Notes: generated from the letters alone by a model not told the origin. DNA of 64,000 nt from Neurospora crassa OR74A (GCF_000182925.2 NC_026501.1:2294001-2358000), one strand, 5' to 3'. Positions 27,220-39,633 are shown, counted from the first letter of the stretch. Numbers and translations: made by a program.

Positions 27220-28968
27220 ACTATAAATAATTAGAAGCCGCTTAGCTGGGTTAAAACGTTAAAGAAAGTAAACGTTTAAATAAATTTACTAACGTTAGTA
27301 GACGGATAGAAGCCCGACTTATTAGAAATTTAGTATAAAAGCTAATATGTACTATTTATTTTTATTGAAGGATAAACTATTGAGGCGATCCCGGATATTA
27401 CTCTTAAGAATAGGGAAATAAATTTATAGAAAGTTATATTATATTTATAGGTTAATATTAAATTTAATCCTAATATACCTATTGTTACTGTATATTTTAA
27501 TTCGGGTTATTTATTAACGGTAGTAAATAAAATATTTATTAAAGAGTTTTCGCTAAATATAAAATATAAAGTAGTACTGCCTAGCGTTATAAAAGGTATT
27601 AATTCGAAGATTATTATCGATACGGTTACTAAATTTAATTTCTATATAGAAGGAAAGGTCAATAGTATTAAAGTTAATAGATACTTCCAAATATCCGCCT
27701 TAATTATTAATAAATTAGGCCTAAATATATTATTAGGAATAGACTTCCTTTGCTACTATAATGCGAAACTAAACTTTAATACCGCTCTATATTTTTTTAA
27801 ATTAGTCTTTAATATAAAAATCTAAGGTAAAGTCTATTCTAAAAGAATCGAAGCGGGGGAGGACGTTCTTATTACCGAAGTCTTTACTAAATTTAATACT
27901 CTATTATTAGGAGGGTAGTTAAGAATTATCCTAATAAAGTATAGCGCCTAATTTAATAATTAATATAATCTAAATAAATATCCCGCTTATAATTTTTATA
28001 CGTAATACCCTTATTTACTAGATGCTACTATAGATAATAAGATTTGCAAAGTTGTACTATTTCTAAATTAATTTAAAGAATTGGTATTTATCCTTAAAGG
28101 AATTTAAGTAAGTATAATTATACGACTATTATATAAAGTTAGTGAAACGGCTATATTAATTAATATTTCGGATATAGTATTTTTCATCCCCGAAGTCTAA
28201 ACTGGACTCACTTAAGAATAATATACTATATTTATTAATAGAACTATTAAGGACGAAAAGGAAGAGGCTATTAGGAAGAGTACTTTCAAAGTACCCTCCT
28301 ACAAAATTACTAAACCTATTAATATTAAAATTATTCTTTCTAAAATAGGTATTAATATTTATAATACGGATCCTAATTTCTTAAAGCAAATTAAGAGCTT
28401 CCTAGATAAATATATTAATATTTTTAGAGATAGAGGGATTATACTAATAAAAGAGGAAAATAAAATATATATTAATTTAATTAAGGGATAGTAAAACTAG
28501 TAGAGAATTATTAAACCTTACCCTTTAGGTATTAAGGACCGCAAATTCCTTAATAAAGAATATAATAAAATATACGTTTAAAGTAAAATATTATTTATAT
28601 TACAACTAACTCCTATTACTTACCTAATATTTATCGTCTAGAGAAAAATTAATAGAATCGATAAAGGACGTACAGTAATTAATCTTCACCCGTTTAATAG
28701 TATTATTATATTAGACGTATATCCTTTATCTAATTAAAAAGATATTATTAATACTATAGTTAGTAAGAAATTCTTTTCAATCTTTAATGCTACTAAGTTT
28801 TTCTATTAATTACCTATTTTTATTAAATATTATAACTGTATAGTAATTATTAGCCCCCGAAGTCTTAAATAGTTTAATATCGTACTAATAAGCTTTAAGA
28901 ACTCTCTAATATTTATATAGCGCTTTATAGACCGGCTATTCTTCGAATATTGTTTATTCGTATATATT

Positions 28969-28980
28969 TATATCGATAAT
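28969..28980 (+). other. Element C reverse-transcriptase box, YIDN
   Basis: tat atc gat aat within ...YIYIDNIIIFNN. It is the same Asp-to-Asn loss as in element A, arisen in a different element. Confidence 0.8.
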
Positions 28981-31424
28981 ATTATTATTTTTAACAATAC
29001 TCAAGAAAAATACTTAATTTACCTTACTATTATTATAAACCTTCTTAATAAATATTGTATTTATATTAGTACTAATAAATCTTTTATAGGGTATCCTTCT
29101 ATATAATTACTTAGTAATATTATCGACGGAAAGGGTTGTAAGCGTACGGAAGATTATATTAAAGCTTTCTAGAAATTAACCTTCCTTAATATATTTAATA
29201 ATTTTAAGACCTATTTTAGTATAACTAGTTGGTTATATTAAAATATATTGTAGTTCGCTATTAAGGAGGAACTATTCAATTGAAGAAAAATGGAACTATT
29301 ATAGCGAGTATACAAATTAGGTAATTTATAAATAGGTTCGATAAAATAAATAAGGCGAATATATATTTTTAAGGTTAAATTCGAACTAACCTTAGAAAAA
29401 TACGAAACTTTCTGTATTATATAGGAAAACTTATATAATTAAGTATATTTTTTCCACTATATAAAGAGCGAAGCGCTATTTATTAAAACTAACGCTAATA
29501 GTTCGGTATATAGTATTTATATCTTTTAATTTAAGTATTTATAGGACGGAGAATCTATTCCTAGAATAAGCAAAATCCTACTAACTATAATTAAACCTAT
29601 ATACTTCCTATTAAAATTGACGTCCCTTACTAAAAAGAAATATAGTTCTACGGAAATAGAAATTATAATTATTATTTAAATATTACAAAAGCTCTAAAAA
29701 ATAATTTAATTTAACGAATATTATATTAATATTATTACTAATTATATTTTTACTGTTAGAATCGTTAAGTATACCTCATTACGTACAATAGATCTAGCCA
29801 AAGCTAACCTAAAGCTTACGAATACCGCTAATTAAGTATCCTAATTCAATTTAAATATATTTTATATTCTTAGCCTACTAAATATTATACTAAATACGCT
29901 ATTAAAGTTACCAACCGCCGAAACCGTTAATAAGAATAATATTTCTAATAAATTAGCCGATATTTAATTTAACTTTACACAAGTACAAAACGTCAGCCAT
30001 TAGAATAGTCTTAACGTATTTTTATTTATATATATTGAAGTTATCCTAAATATTCATTAAATTTCGCCGATTATCGTACTGGAATTTCACTAACAATTAA
30101 TTGATATTTATCCTAAAGATTTAAAATATATTAAGGTTCTCTAGCTAATTAAAAAGGCTAATACTCTAAGGTATATTTATATATAGTAGTCGGGAAAGCG
30201 CCCAAATTTATTAGTAAACCCTTATTTGCTTAAAGATAAACTACTTTACTATATTAATTATTAAAATATATATTAGCTATATATTCCTCGGATTTATATA
30301 TAAAAGATGTTAGAGCTAATGTACGATAAAAAGTATTATTTTAAAATTAATTAGATAATAAATAATTTAATATACTTCTATATAAGGCGAAAAACCTAAA
30401 TAATATGCAAGTATATTAAATATTATAAAGTTTACTATTAAAATTAGCAAAATAAGTAGTTAACCCCTAGAGAATTACTATTAATTCGGATATTTCTAAA
30501 ACTATTCTACACTATTATTATAAACTTTATTACTAATATATTAATAATTAAAGCGGTTAGTACAATATAGGCCCTTAAGGGTTTCCTAGAATTTAATACT
30601 ATATATACTATTACTTACAAATTTAATAAGAAGGTATTACTAATAACTAATTATTCTACTTATAGTATATAGGAATAAGTTAAAATATTATTTCGAATTT
30701 TACGGCTCTATAATTAGGGTTTACCGGTAATTATTATTAATAATTAAAATCCTAAATTTATTTCTATAATTTAAAGGAATATTTTCGAAGTATTAGTAAT
30801 TAAATTACTATTCTCAATGGCCCATTACGCTTAAACGGATAGCTAATTGGAAAAAACTAATTAAATTACTAAAATAGTTATTCGTATATAGTATATAATA
30901 AATATTATTCCTTAAACATTAATACTAGTTATATTACAATACAATTTAAATAATACTATCCAATTTACTATTAAATTATTATTAAATAAGTTTATATATA
31001 GCTTTAAACTGCAAGCAGCCTTCGATCTACTTGTACCGGATAATTAGGAAGCTACTATTATGGAATCTTTAGTAATTATTTATTAAAAATATTAGTTCGA
31101 AGCTATAAAACTTATTAATCGGGCTAGGATAGTTACGAAGGAACAATATAATTCTAAGTACTCCCTAGTAACTTTCAATATAAGTAATAAAATTTACTTA
31201 CGTCTTAATAAAGGTTATTACCTCCTTAGGAGCCCGAAGAGAAAATAGTTAATAGAATAAATAGATCCCTATCGGATTTTTAAGAAAATTGGCCTATTAA
31301 CTTACTAATTTAACTTGCTTAGTACTTAACGTACTTATCCTATTATATTCGTAGTACATTTTTATAAGTTAATATAGGGTCCCGATTTATTTAATTGTGA
31401 AATTCTACTACTACTACCAATTAA

Positions 31425-31620
31425 AGTAGATGGATAGAAGGAATAAAAAGTTGAAAATCTCGTTGTTAGAAGCTAAGGCCCGTTAGACGTATAGTATTTA
31501 ATTAAATAGATTGGGTATTAGAATAAGGATAATATATAGGAATTGTATAGTAAATTTATAAGGAATTCGAAGGAGTTAGTAAAAGAATTTAATAAAGAAC
31601 ATTTATTAAATTTACTATTC
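31425..31620 (+). other. Element C chromodomain remnant
   Basis: Readable pieces, KVENLVVR then EYLIKW-like YLIK-stop-IGY and NSKELVKEFNKEH, follow the integrase end. They match the layout of a chromodomain (VE-I, YLVKW-GY, then A-ELI-E). It supports classing element C with chromodomain-bearing Gypsy elements. Confidence 0.65.
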
Positions 31621-31699
31621 TAAAGTAATTATAGAAAGGTAATTTGGCGTATTAAGGGTATATTTTAATGGATATAGCGTTAGAATTAACGGAAGATAC

Positions 31700-32973
31700 G
31701 ATATTTTTCGTCGAAAAAAGGGGAAATTACTTAGAAACTATAAGGGTTTGAGAATTTTTTTTTTATTTAAAGTTTTTCTATTTTTCTTTTTATATTAGAC
31801 TTTCCTATAGAAGTTATATTTTCTATATTTTCTATTAAAATTTCTAAAACTTTACTTAAAAATATATTTAAATAGAGGTAAGCCTATTACTAGTAATATA
31901 TAGGATAATACACCGTACGCTACTTACAATTTTAATTAAAAAGCTTCTATTCTAATTAAGTAAGTACGTATAGTTATACGAAAGTAGCGGTAGTTATAAT
32001 TATATATAGTAAATAGCCTTAGTAGGTAAGTATTTGTAAAGGAAGAGTTTTGGTACGTATATACAACTTTTAAAAGAATTAAAATTATTTAACTATTCTT
32101 ATATTTTTTCCTTTTTACCCTAGTAACTTTATTACTACTTACCCTATCCCTATATATTTAATTCTACTATAGTTTTATATAGTAATTTTATTAAAATTAA
32201 TTATTATTTATTAATCCTCTTTTATTTTATACTTGTTAATTATAATTATAATACAATAAAATAGCTAATATCAATATAAATTCCCCGCCGCTTACTAATA
32301 ATCTACTTGTAGCTTTTAATAATTAGATTAATAGTTCTAATTGCAACGGTAATTTATATAATCTTACAGTAGACCGGTAGCTCGCCCTACAATTACTTGA
32401 ATACGACCTATAATTTAATATATTGGTTAATATAGTAAAATACCTCAACTATTATACTATTAATAGTATTCCTAGTAAAATTATTAATTTAGGAATAGAT
32501 AGTATATATATTGTACTACCTAGCTTTATAACTAATTTTATTGAATAGATGGACTCAATTTCACTCGGATATTTCTTTAATTATATTCGTTATAAGTATA
32601 CTGTTAATATATTTAATAATTTTAATTAAGATTGTCGCCCCTATAATCCCTTTGGCTATTTTCCTAGTAAATCCTTCTAATTTACCTAAGGAATTCTTAT
32701 TTATAACCCTAAGAAAGTGGAAAACGGTAGACGCTTAGTACCAATTATAATTACTAACTATCTCTTTATATTGTACGAAAATAAGCTATACTCTATTCTT
32801 TATAGTATTATTAATCGTATAGGTAAATTAATTAATTTGAATTTAGTAATCCTATATTTTATTAATAGTAATTTTACTTACTTTACGCCCGTACTTTTAT
32901 TAAACGAATTTTTAAAGGACTTAATTCTTAATAGTTACAATAAATTCTAGTAGGAATAGGAGTCTAATACTGT
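31700..32973. other. AT-rich sequence after element C pol; weak coding-like stretch
   Basis: After the chromodomain there is an A/G tract (gaaaaaaggggaaa, about 31,717) that resembles a purine tract but is not followed by C's LTR. From about 32,280 a plus-strand stretch is comparatively open (32,541-32,950 in two overlapping frames) with hydrophobic pieces such as ISILLIYLIILIKIV. I recognise no family. It may be part of another inserted element cut by the gap at 32,974. Confidence 0.35.
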
Positions 32974-33073
32974 NNNNNNNNNNNNNNNNNNNNNNNNNNN
33001 NNNNNNNNNNNNNNNNNNNNNNNNNNNNNNNNNNNNNNNNNNNNNNNNNNNNNNNNNNNNNNNNNNNNNNNNN
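32974..33073. other. assembly gap (100 N)
   Basis: Exactly 100 N, the usual placeholder for a gap of unknown size. It separates the coding-like stretch from the satellite, so the two cannot be assumed adjacent. Confidence 0.98.
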
Positions 33074-33422
33074 CTAGTTTAATATTTTAGTATAGTATTA
33101 GATTATCCTTCCTACGAATTCAACCCGATATAGGCGTTATTATTAGTAATCCTACGTATTAATTAATAAAGGGGAATAGTAACTACTAAGGTACTTCTAT
33201 ATACGAACTTTTAACCTCCTAATACAACCCCCCCCCTTATAGGTTCTATCCTTAGAACCTTCGTAATTTATAGTAAATCCCAATTAAGTAGCGGAGGGCG
33301 TAAGTATTATACTATTATAGCATTATCGGATTATATTACCGGCGAAGGTATAATATTCTCGCTTTTTAATTTAAATGAACTATTATTCGTAATAACCGTA
33401 GATACTATATTCTAAATATTAT

Positions 33423-34030
33423 AGCCGCTTCACTACCGGTAAACCGCCCGCTAAATTATTAGTATTGTAATATCCCTTCTCCTAAGTTCTAAATACGGAT
33501 ATAAAGCCGCCCGCTTGAATATTAGTATTATAATATCCCTTCTCTTAAATTCTAAATACAAATACGAAGCCGCCCGTTAGAATATTAGTATTATAATATT
33601 TATTCTTACGAGCTCTAAATGCGGATACGAAGCTGCCCGTTAGAATATTAGTAGTGTAATATTTATTCTTATAAGCTCCAAATATAGCGAGCCGCCCGCT
33701 AGAATATCGGCATTGTAATATCTATTCTTATAAGCTCCAAATACGGATACAAAACCGGTATTAGATTTAAAGCGCTGGCGTTCCACCCGCTAGTATATTA
33801 GTATTATAATATTTATTTTTATAAATTCTAATACAAATACGAAATAGGTATTAGATTTAAACGTTTAGCGTTTTGTCTACTAAAATATTAATATTATAAT
33901 ATTTATCCTTATAAACTCCAAATGCGAATACGAAGCCGGTATTAAATATAAAGCGTTAGTATTCCGCCCGTTAGAATATTAATATTGTAATATCTATTCT
34001 TATAAATTTTAAATATAGATATAAAACCGT
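33423..34030. repeat. ~62-bp tandem repeat (satellite) with longer variant units
   Basis: About nine degenerate units of the pattern gccgcccgttagaatattag + tattataatatttattctta + taagctccaaatacggatac + gaa. Early units are about 61-63 bp. Later units carry an extra ~30 bp (accggtattagatttaaagc + gctggcgtt), giving about 90 bp. Every unit keeps a GC-rich gccgcccg core in an AT-rich body, and differences between units are mostly RIP-type. There are no identical repeats and no equal spacers, so it is not a CRISPR array. It lies between two assembly gaps. Confidence 0.85.
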
Positions 34031-34160
34031 TATTAAATTTAAAAAATTAGTTAGGTTCCCGACCGTTATTAAAACTATTATCCTATAAATATATAAGGTA
34101 GTAAGTTTCGTTTTACCCAACAAGGAGTATTATACTAAATTTAAAAGTATTAATAAATAA

Positions 34161-34260
34161 NNNNNNNNNNNNNNNNNNNNNNNNNNNNNNNNNNNNNNNN
34201 NNNNNNNNNNNNNNNNNNNNNNNNNNNNNNNNNNNNNNNNNNNNNNNNNNNNNNNNNNNN
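34161..34260. other. assembly gap (100 N)
   Basis: 100 N placeholder between the satellite side and the low-complexity pyrimidine block. Confidence 0.98.
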
Positions 34261-34605
34261 TATTTCTTATCCTATTTAATATTTCTACTTTATATCTCTA
34301 CCTTACGTCTCTATTCTTATATCTCTACTTTATATCTCTATTTTATATTTCTACTCTTATATCTCTACTTTACATCTCTACTTTACGCCTTACATTTACA
34401 TTTTACATTTACGTCTTACATCTCTACTTACATCTCTACTTTACAATTTACATCGGTATTTTACATCTCTATTTTATACCTTATATCTACATTTTATATC
34501 TACATCTTACATCTACGTCTTACATCTTACATCTACGTCTTACGTCTACGTCTTACGTCTCTACTTTACAGCTTACATTTACATCTTACGTCTCTACTCT
34601 ATATT
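34261..34605. repeat. Low-complexity (tacatctctac)-type repeat
   Basis: Dense irregular repetition of tatctctact, ttacatct and tacgtct for about 340 bp. One strand is almost free of G, which suits slippage expansion. It is adjacent to a gap and probably helped cause it. Confidence 0.8.
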
Positions 34606-34639
34606 TCCAAATAATTACTATTCTCCTTCTATTATTTAG

Positions 34640-35358
34640 CTAACCCTTATTAATTTAGTAGTTAGCCCGCTATTAATATACTACCGCTATATTTCCTTAA
34701 TTTTATATTCCTTAAGTAAATCCGGACAATTTATATCCTTTTATAAAACCTATAAATTCTCATCGTCCGAATACCCCTTCTATTTAATTTAAAATTAATG
34801 TTAGTGGCCAGATTTACGATATTTTACAATTACTTCAACTTTATATTAAATATTATCCTCTTTAATATTTATAATTTCCTTTCGCGGGGCTACTATAGTA
34901 GAATCCCTATAGTATAGCTTTAGTAGAATAATAAGGAATATTAAGTAGATTCGGTAATATATAGGGAATACGAATTAATATGCTATCTTCTTCTCTCCAA
35001 CGATTTTAGTAATTTAAAAGGGTCCTAAAAACTTATTTACTAATTTAGTACTTGGGCGGCGTTATTTAATATACTTCGTATTAAGTAAAACCTAATTTTT
35101 AATATTAAATTCCTTTAGTTTCCGAATTTTATTATACTATTTCGTATACCCTTAATTAATAACTTCTAAGGCTACTACAATTTTTAATTACTTATAAAAT
35201 AGTTCGTTAATCCGATTAGTAATTACTATTAAAAAGATTATCCTCTACCTTTACTTTGGATCTACCGGTCCCCGAAAATAATACCCGAAAAGTAGTTCCG
35301 AAGGGGACTTTCTGATAGTAGTATAAAAATAATTATTATATATTTACTACGCTAATAT
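34640..35358 (-). mobile_element. Element F: minus-strand Gypsy integrase C-terminus fragment
   Basis: On the minus strand from 35,358 downward it reads SPFGTTFRVLF (family SPFE.LYG), then a K-Y-I...-RRPS-KL-like segment, FLGPFKI-like and KIVG-like pieces, and a segment resembling IHPVFHVSLLKLY (here IYLIFHIILLKLY). This is the order at the end of a Ty3/Gypsy integrase just before the chromodomain. Its opposite orientation to element C pol shows a separate insertion. The upstream part is lost in the 35,359 gap, and no LTR could be assigned. Confidence 0.65.
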
Positions 35359-35458
35359 NNNNNNNNNNNNNNNNNNNNNNNNNNNNNNNNNNNNNNNNNN
35401 NNNNNNNNNNNNNNNNNNNNNNNNNNNNNNNNNNNNNNNNNNNNNNNNNNNNNNNNNN
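35359..35458. other. assembly gap (100 N)
   Basis: 100 N placeholder that truncates the element F integrase frame on its right side. Confidence 0.98.
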
Positions 35459-36760
35459 AAATACTCTTATTAGACTTAATAATATTAAAATTTAGGAGTT
35501 ATATTTTAATAGAGAATTCAATTTAGTTCCTACAATTATTATTAAATTTAGTAATATCCTCTTTAGAAGAGGATATATAGAGAAGTTAATTATTACTAAC
35601 GAACGTTTCTAAACGTATTACTTAGTTACTCTTTATAATATTTACCCTAACGGCCGTATTATTAATATTAGTAATATTAACTTCTCCGAAATTTAGGAGT
35701 ATTAAGAGTTCGCCTAATTAGCTAATAAGGCTTATAAAGCTTTACAACCCTTAGTTAGACTAGCCCCTATCTTATTTTGTATTAAAATTCTAATTGTTAA
35801 AGTAATTCTAAGAAAGGTATATAAAGTTCTAACCTATATTATACAATTATATTCGGTTATTACTAGCGAAAATAGTAATAAAGGAAAAGTATATCCGACC
35901 CTCGTTAATACCTTTACTAATTATAATAAGGATTATATTAATCTTAGTATTAAGGTCGATTAAAAGTTACGTATAGAAATTAAGAAGATTATTAAAGTAT
36001 ATATAGAGAATAAAAAGGAATATAAGAGATAATTTGCTAATAATTATTTCTTTTTGTAATATAAACTAATTTGTAATACTAAAGTAACTCTTAACTTTAC
36101 TTTTAATAAGAAATATAATAGAGATACTAATTTTACTAATTATATCCCCTCGAAGGCGATACTACTTACTATTTAATATTCTAATTATAATATTAAATTC
36201 CCTAAGTAGATTAGTAATTTACTAAGTAAATTTAATTATTTCTACTATACTTAAATAGTACTTACCGAATTAGCTTTAAATAAACTTCCTATAATTAAGA
36301 AGGTAGTCGACTATATTATTAAATTTAATAAGGAAGCCGCCCTACCTATTAACTTTATTTTTCGCGAGGAAATTAAAAGTATATTAATAAGCACTTTAAA
36401 AAAATAGATTAAAGTTTTAGTAACTTCCAACGAATATTAGGGTAAAATTGTATAAAAATTGTAAGTAGAATTAACGACCCTCCGTACTAAATTTAAAGAG
36501 GCGTAAGAAATTTATATTCGCTATTATTCCGCAACCTCAACTACTAATAAAACCTATATATTCGAAGCCCTTCCTAGTATCGCTACTCCTTATAGTATTC
36601 GCTCCAACAACCTTTCGCCTCAATATATACCCGGCTTAATAGGATTATCTAATAAATTTTATATAATATTAGTTTACTTTAGTTCTTACTTCAATACTTT
36701 ATTTATTACCCACTCTCCTCGCTGCAATTATCTTCCTACCAATTAGAAATAAAAGGACTT
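35459..36760 (+). pseudogene. Unrecognised RIP-damaged coding-like stretch before C's 3' LTR
   Basis: One plus-strand frame can be followed for most of 1.3 kb with mainly RIP-type stops. It includes FNREFNLVPTIIIKFSN, RRGYIEKLIITNERF, ALNKLPIIKKVVDYIIKFNK and ALPSIATPYSIRSNNL. The amino-acid mix is charged and protein-like, unlike the other two frames. I do not recognise the family and see no zinc knuckle, protease or polymerase motif. It could be gag of another inserted element cut by the gap, or an extra ORF of element C between pol and the 3' LTR. Confidence 0.4.
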
Positions 36761-37062
36761 TCTATTAAGATATAAGCATTCTCATTAAGATATACAGTAT
36801 ATAAATGAGAATAAGGAGATAGGGGAAGATAATTTTAATAATCGTATACTTTATTGCGAATTCAATTACTAAAGGATTAGTACTAGGTTATTAAGTTATA
36901 TACTCTATTCGGGTAGACGTATATTTTTATATTAAGTAACTAATTTAAATATAAGTAAATAAATAAAAACTCTAATAAATAACCGGATCTTTTATATATA
37001 TAATTAAATTTAATAATATTATATAAATAGCGAATACTCTTCTCCTTTTATTAAGGGGGAAA

Positions 37063-37401
37063 TATTATAGGGCATTCTTAATAAATACTTAAATGCTCTA
37101 TCTTATTATAGTAGCTACTCGTTAAAGTACGTAATTTACTATATAAGAGTACTCGTCCCGTCAACCTCTATTAAAGTTAACGGATCATTAATTCATATTA
37201 TACCAACCTTATATCTATCTTACTCACACTCAGTAAAGTCGTATGCGAGGTTCCAGGTTGAAGCTCGCAACAACTCCTATCTTTAGCTTCCTTTAACAAG
37301 ACTGTCGTTAATCGTTATACACTATTGCTCTATCCAGCAACTAATTGCTCACACTATTATTCTCTATTGTCATCACTTGTGAAGTACATCATCGTGTAAT
37401 A
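37063..37401 (+). repeat. Element C 3' LTR (339 bp)
   Basis: The first ~110 bp are strongly TA-converted (cttaataaatacttaaatgc). From about 37,180 on it is well preserved (cactcagtaaagtcgtatgc), the opposite of the 5' copy. Confidence 0.95.
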
Positions 37402-37634
37402 TAGTTTATATAGCCCGCTCGGCCCGTTGGGCTACTTAATCTAAATCTAAATTAGTACGTAAAGTAATAATCGAATTATCTTTTAAATAGATAAGGAGTA
37501 GTATAATAATTAAATATTCCTCGTATAATAATTACTTTATAATATATATAAGTACTTCTACAGGATTAATATATTATATAAATATATACTATTTTACCTT
37601 ATTTAGCTCCGTAAACTTTAAAATAATCCAATTA

Positions 37635-37672
37635 ATACCCTTATAAATATATTTATAGATATACTTTATAGT
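37635..37672 (-). other. Helitron Rep tyrosine motif
   Basis: The minus strand reads IKYIYKYIYKGIN, the K-Y-x2-K-Y-x2-K-G pattern carrying the catalytic tyrosines of Helitron Rep. It is one of the best preserved parts of the element. Confidence 0.75.
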
Positions 37673-38107
37673 ATCTATAGTAGAGTAAACCTCTATATTA
37701 ATATAGTACTAGTACTTTAAAATTAAATACGGATTATATAGGATAATTATATTATTATATATAGGAATATCCTAGTTATTAAACTTTTTCGTAATATAAA
37801 TACTATTATTATAGCATCTATAAGAAGGATAATTAATATACTCAACGGTAGTTTACTTAATATATAGTTTAGGGTAGTACTTTTTATACTATAAGATACC
37901 TCTCTTATCCTTCTTACTTATAACTATATACAGAGTATTTAAATTATCCGTACTATAAGGACCGTAAACTATAAAGGTCTTTAGCAATTCCATAAACTAC
38001 CTATCCGGGTCTTCCTTAAATAGTAGAAATTCTATTTAAATAACGTAATCTATTATTTATAGCTTTAAATAAGCCCGCTAGGACTCTATATCCAAAAATA
38101 CTAATAT

Positions 38108-38116
38108 ATACTAGTA
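38108..38116 (-). other. Helitron HUH site destroyed by RIP
   Basis: Minus-strand codons tac-tag-tat sit inside ...KRSFLY-stop-YILVFLD. The family has PH-x-HILVFLD there. Three C-to-T changes, each at CpA, account for Tyr-stop-Tyr in place of His-Gln-His. Confidence 0.75.
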
Positions 38117-39633
38117 TAGGAAGCTACGTTTCTAGAATTCTAAAATCTATATAATACTTATATACGTACCGAAAAAACCATCCTTTATCTCCCTTATTAG
38201 CGCATTCGCCTTCAAATTAAATATTCGGCCTATAATATTTAGGCGCTCTATATAATTAAAATTATTCAACTCAATTTATATTTCTAACTAGTACGGGTTT
38301 GTAATTATAGTAATAAAGAATATTAGTTTATTAAATTTATAAGTAATAGCTATAGAATTCTAATAATATTTAATTTAATAATAAGCATTACTAGTATAAC
38401 TTACGGGAAGGATAACTCTCTAGCCGATATTTAAAATAGTACGACCATCAGCTTCTTAGGTATTTATAATATAAATCCAATTTATTAAATACTAGTATAG
38501 CTCTACACGGATTTTAATTTAGTAGTACCGGAATTAATTTAATTTATTTTAATTATTTACAATATATATATTTACTAACTACTATTAAAATAAATATTTA
38601 AATAGAAAGGGGATATCCTTTTAGCCTATACGTAGGAATAAATAATACTAATACTATTTATTCTACTTTACTCGAAGGTCCTTACATAAATTGTAAACTA
38701 TCCTTCTTAATACAAGGTAGAAGCCGTAGTCCCTATAAGAAAGTATTAACGGGTATACTAAAAGAAAGTATATACTGTAGGTTACTAAAATATATTAAAA
38801 CCGGTTAGAATTACATTTATTAAATATAATAAATTGTGCGGAACTAATTATACTATCCTCCTAGACCCTATCCTACTTATTAAATATATTAAAGAGAATT
38901 ATAGCTACTTCGCTAATTGTAGGAAGGTTTTTACACTTCTAATTAGTACTTTACTAGACTACTAACTATAAATATATCTACTTATCTATTTTAACCTAAA
39001 TATTATTTACTTAGCAAGCATCTAAGCGCTCCTTAGTAATATTATACCACTCTACATATAGATTATTATAATATAGAAAGGAAGTAAAATCCTCTACGTA
39101 TTTGAAGTTTAAGTCTATAAAGGCTTACAAGCAATGGCCGGCTTGAATTTACATAGTATTCGGGACTATTAGGTCATAGATATATAATTGGACGTACTTA
39201 GAAAATTAGCCCGGTTTAGGTTATAAAGGACTATAATAGTAGTATAAAACGCCTTATATTTAGAAATTTTTAGGCCCGCTACTACTACCGTACGGTTTTT
39301 TAATATACTATATAAATATAAAAGTAAAGGTATTATTATAGTACTATAATTTATTTTAGAAGTTTTAGGCCTATTAATCGTTACCTTTTAATAACGAATA
39401 TAAGAAAATAGGTAGTAGTTTCTATAATTCCAAATTAATATCCCCCTATATATAGTAACTACTAAATTTAGGATTCTCTATAAAAATACCCTTATTAAAG
39501 GTTAGTAGAAATCTAGTAACTAAAAGGAGAGTATATAAATAATAAACTATTTATTTAATTAATATTTCGTATTACAAGGCTCATATATAACATTTATAGG
39601 GCCCAAATTTATATATAGGGTAGCCTAAATACT

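Larger units (their letters stand above)
1113..37401 (+). mobile_element. Element C: Ty3/Gypsy LTR retrotransposon, hosts nested insertions
   Basis: The element is bounded by two 339-bp LTRs (1,113-1,451 and 37,063-37,401) and by a perfect 5-bp target duplication, TAGTT (1,108-1,112 and 37,402-37,406). A purine tract (ttaagggggaaa) abuts the 3' LTR. Internal parts are 1,452-3,705, 10,744-11,713 and 27,225-37,062. The breaks are occupied by elements D and A, and the gag frame reads on across the D site. In order there are a long gag-like region, an aspartic protease (FNSG where DSG is expected, about 27.48-27.76 kb), reverse transcriptase (about 28.56-29.11 kb), RNase H, integrase (YSQWPIT segment near 30.80 kb, where the family has FSMAHHPQTDG) and a chromodomain (31,425-31,620). 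All frames carry many RIP-type stops. The stretch after the chromodomain (31.7-37.06 kb) is longer than such elements usually have and holds other material. Confidence 0.95.
37407..39633 (-). mobile_element. Helitron Rep part (HUH/Tyr), RIP-degraded
   Basis: Minus-strand frames give the order of a Helitron Rep: an N-terminal region (about 39.24-38.86 kb, ...DLNFKYVEDFTSF, NLPTISEVAIILFNIFN), FFITITTNP, then NALIREIKDGFFGTYIS, EF-stop-KRS, the HUH site (38,108-38,116), VFLDIES, KTFIVYGP, YNPYLILKYQYYINIEVYS and the Tyr motif (about 37,635-37,672), ending with DNSIITLRTNLDLD next to element C. The frame then resumes at 1,112. Helitrons replicate by a rolling-circle mechanism using this Rep-helicase. 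Stops are abundant, so the copy is dead. The right end toward 39,633 is interrupted by element E. Confidence 0.85.

Noticed and set aside
31717-31740. Purine tract taken as the 3' end of element C
   Set aside because: No LTR follows; the true LTR with matching target duplication is at 37,063-37,401.
33423-34030. CRISPR-like array
   Set aside because: Units are degenerate and contiguous with no unique equal-length spacers, and the context is a eukaryotic RIP-mutated region; it is an ordinary satellite.
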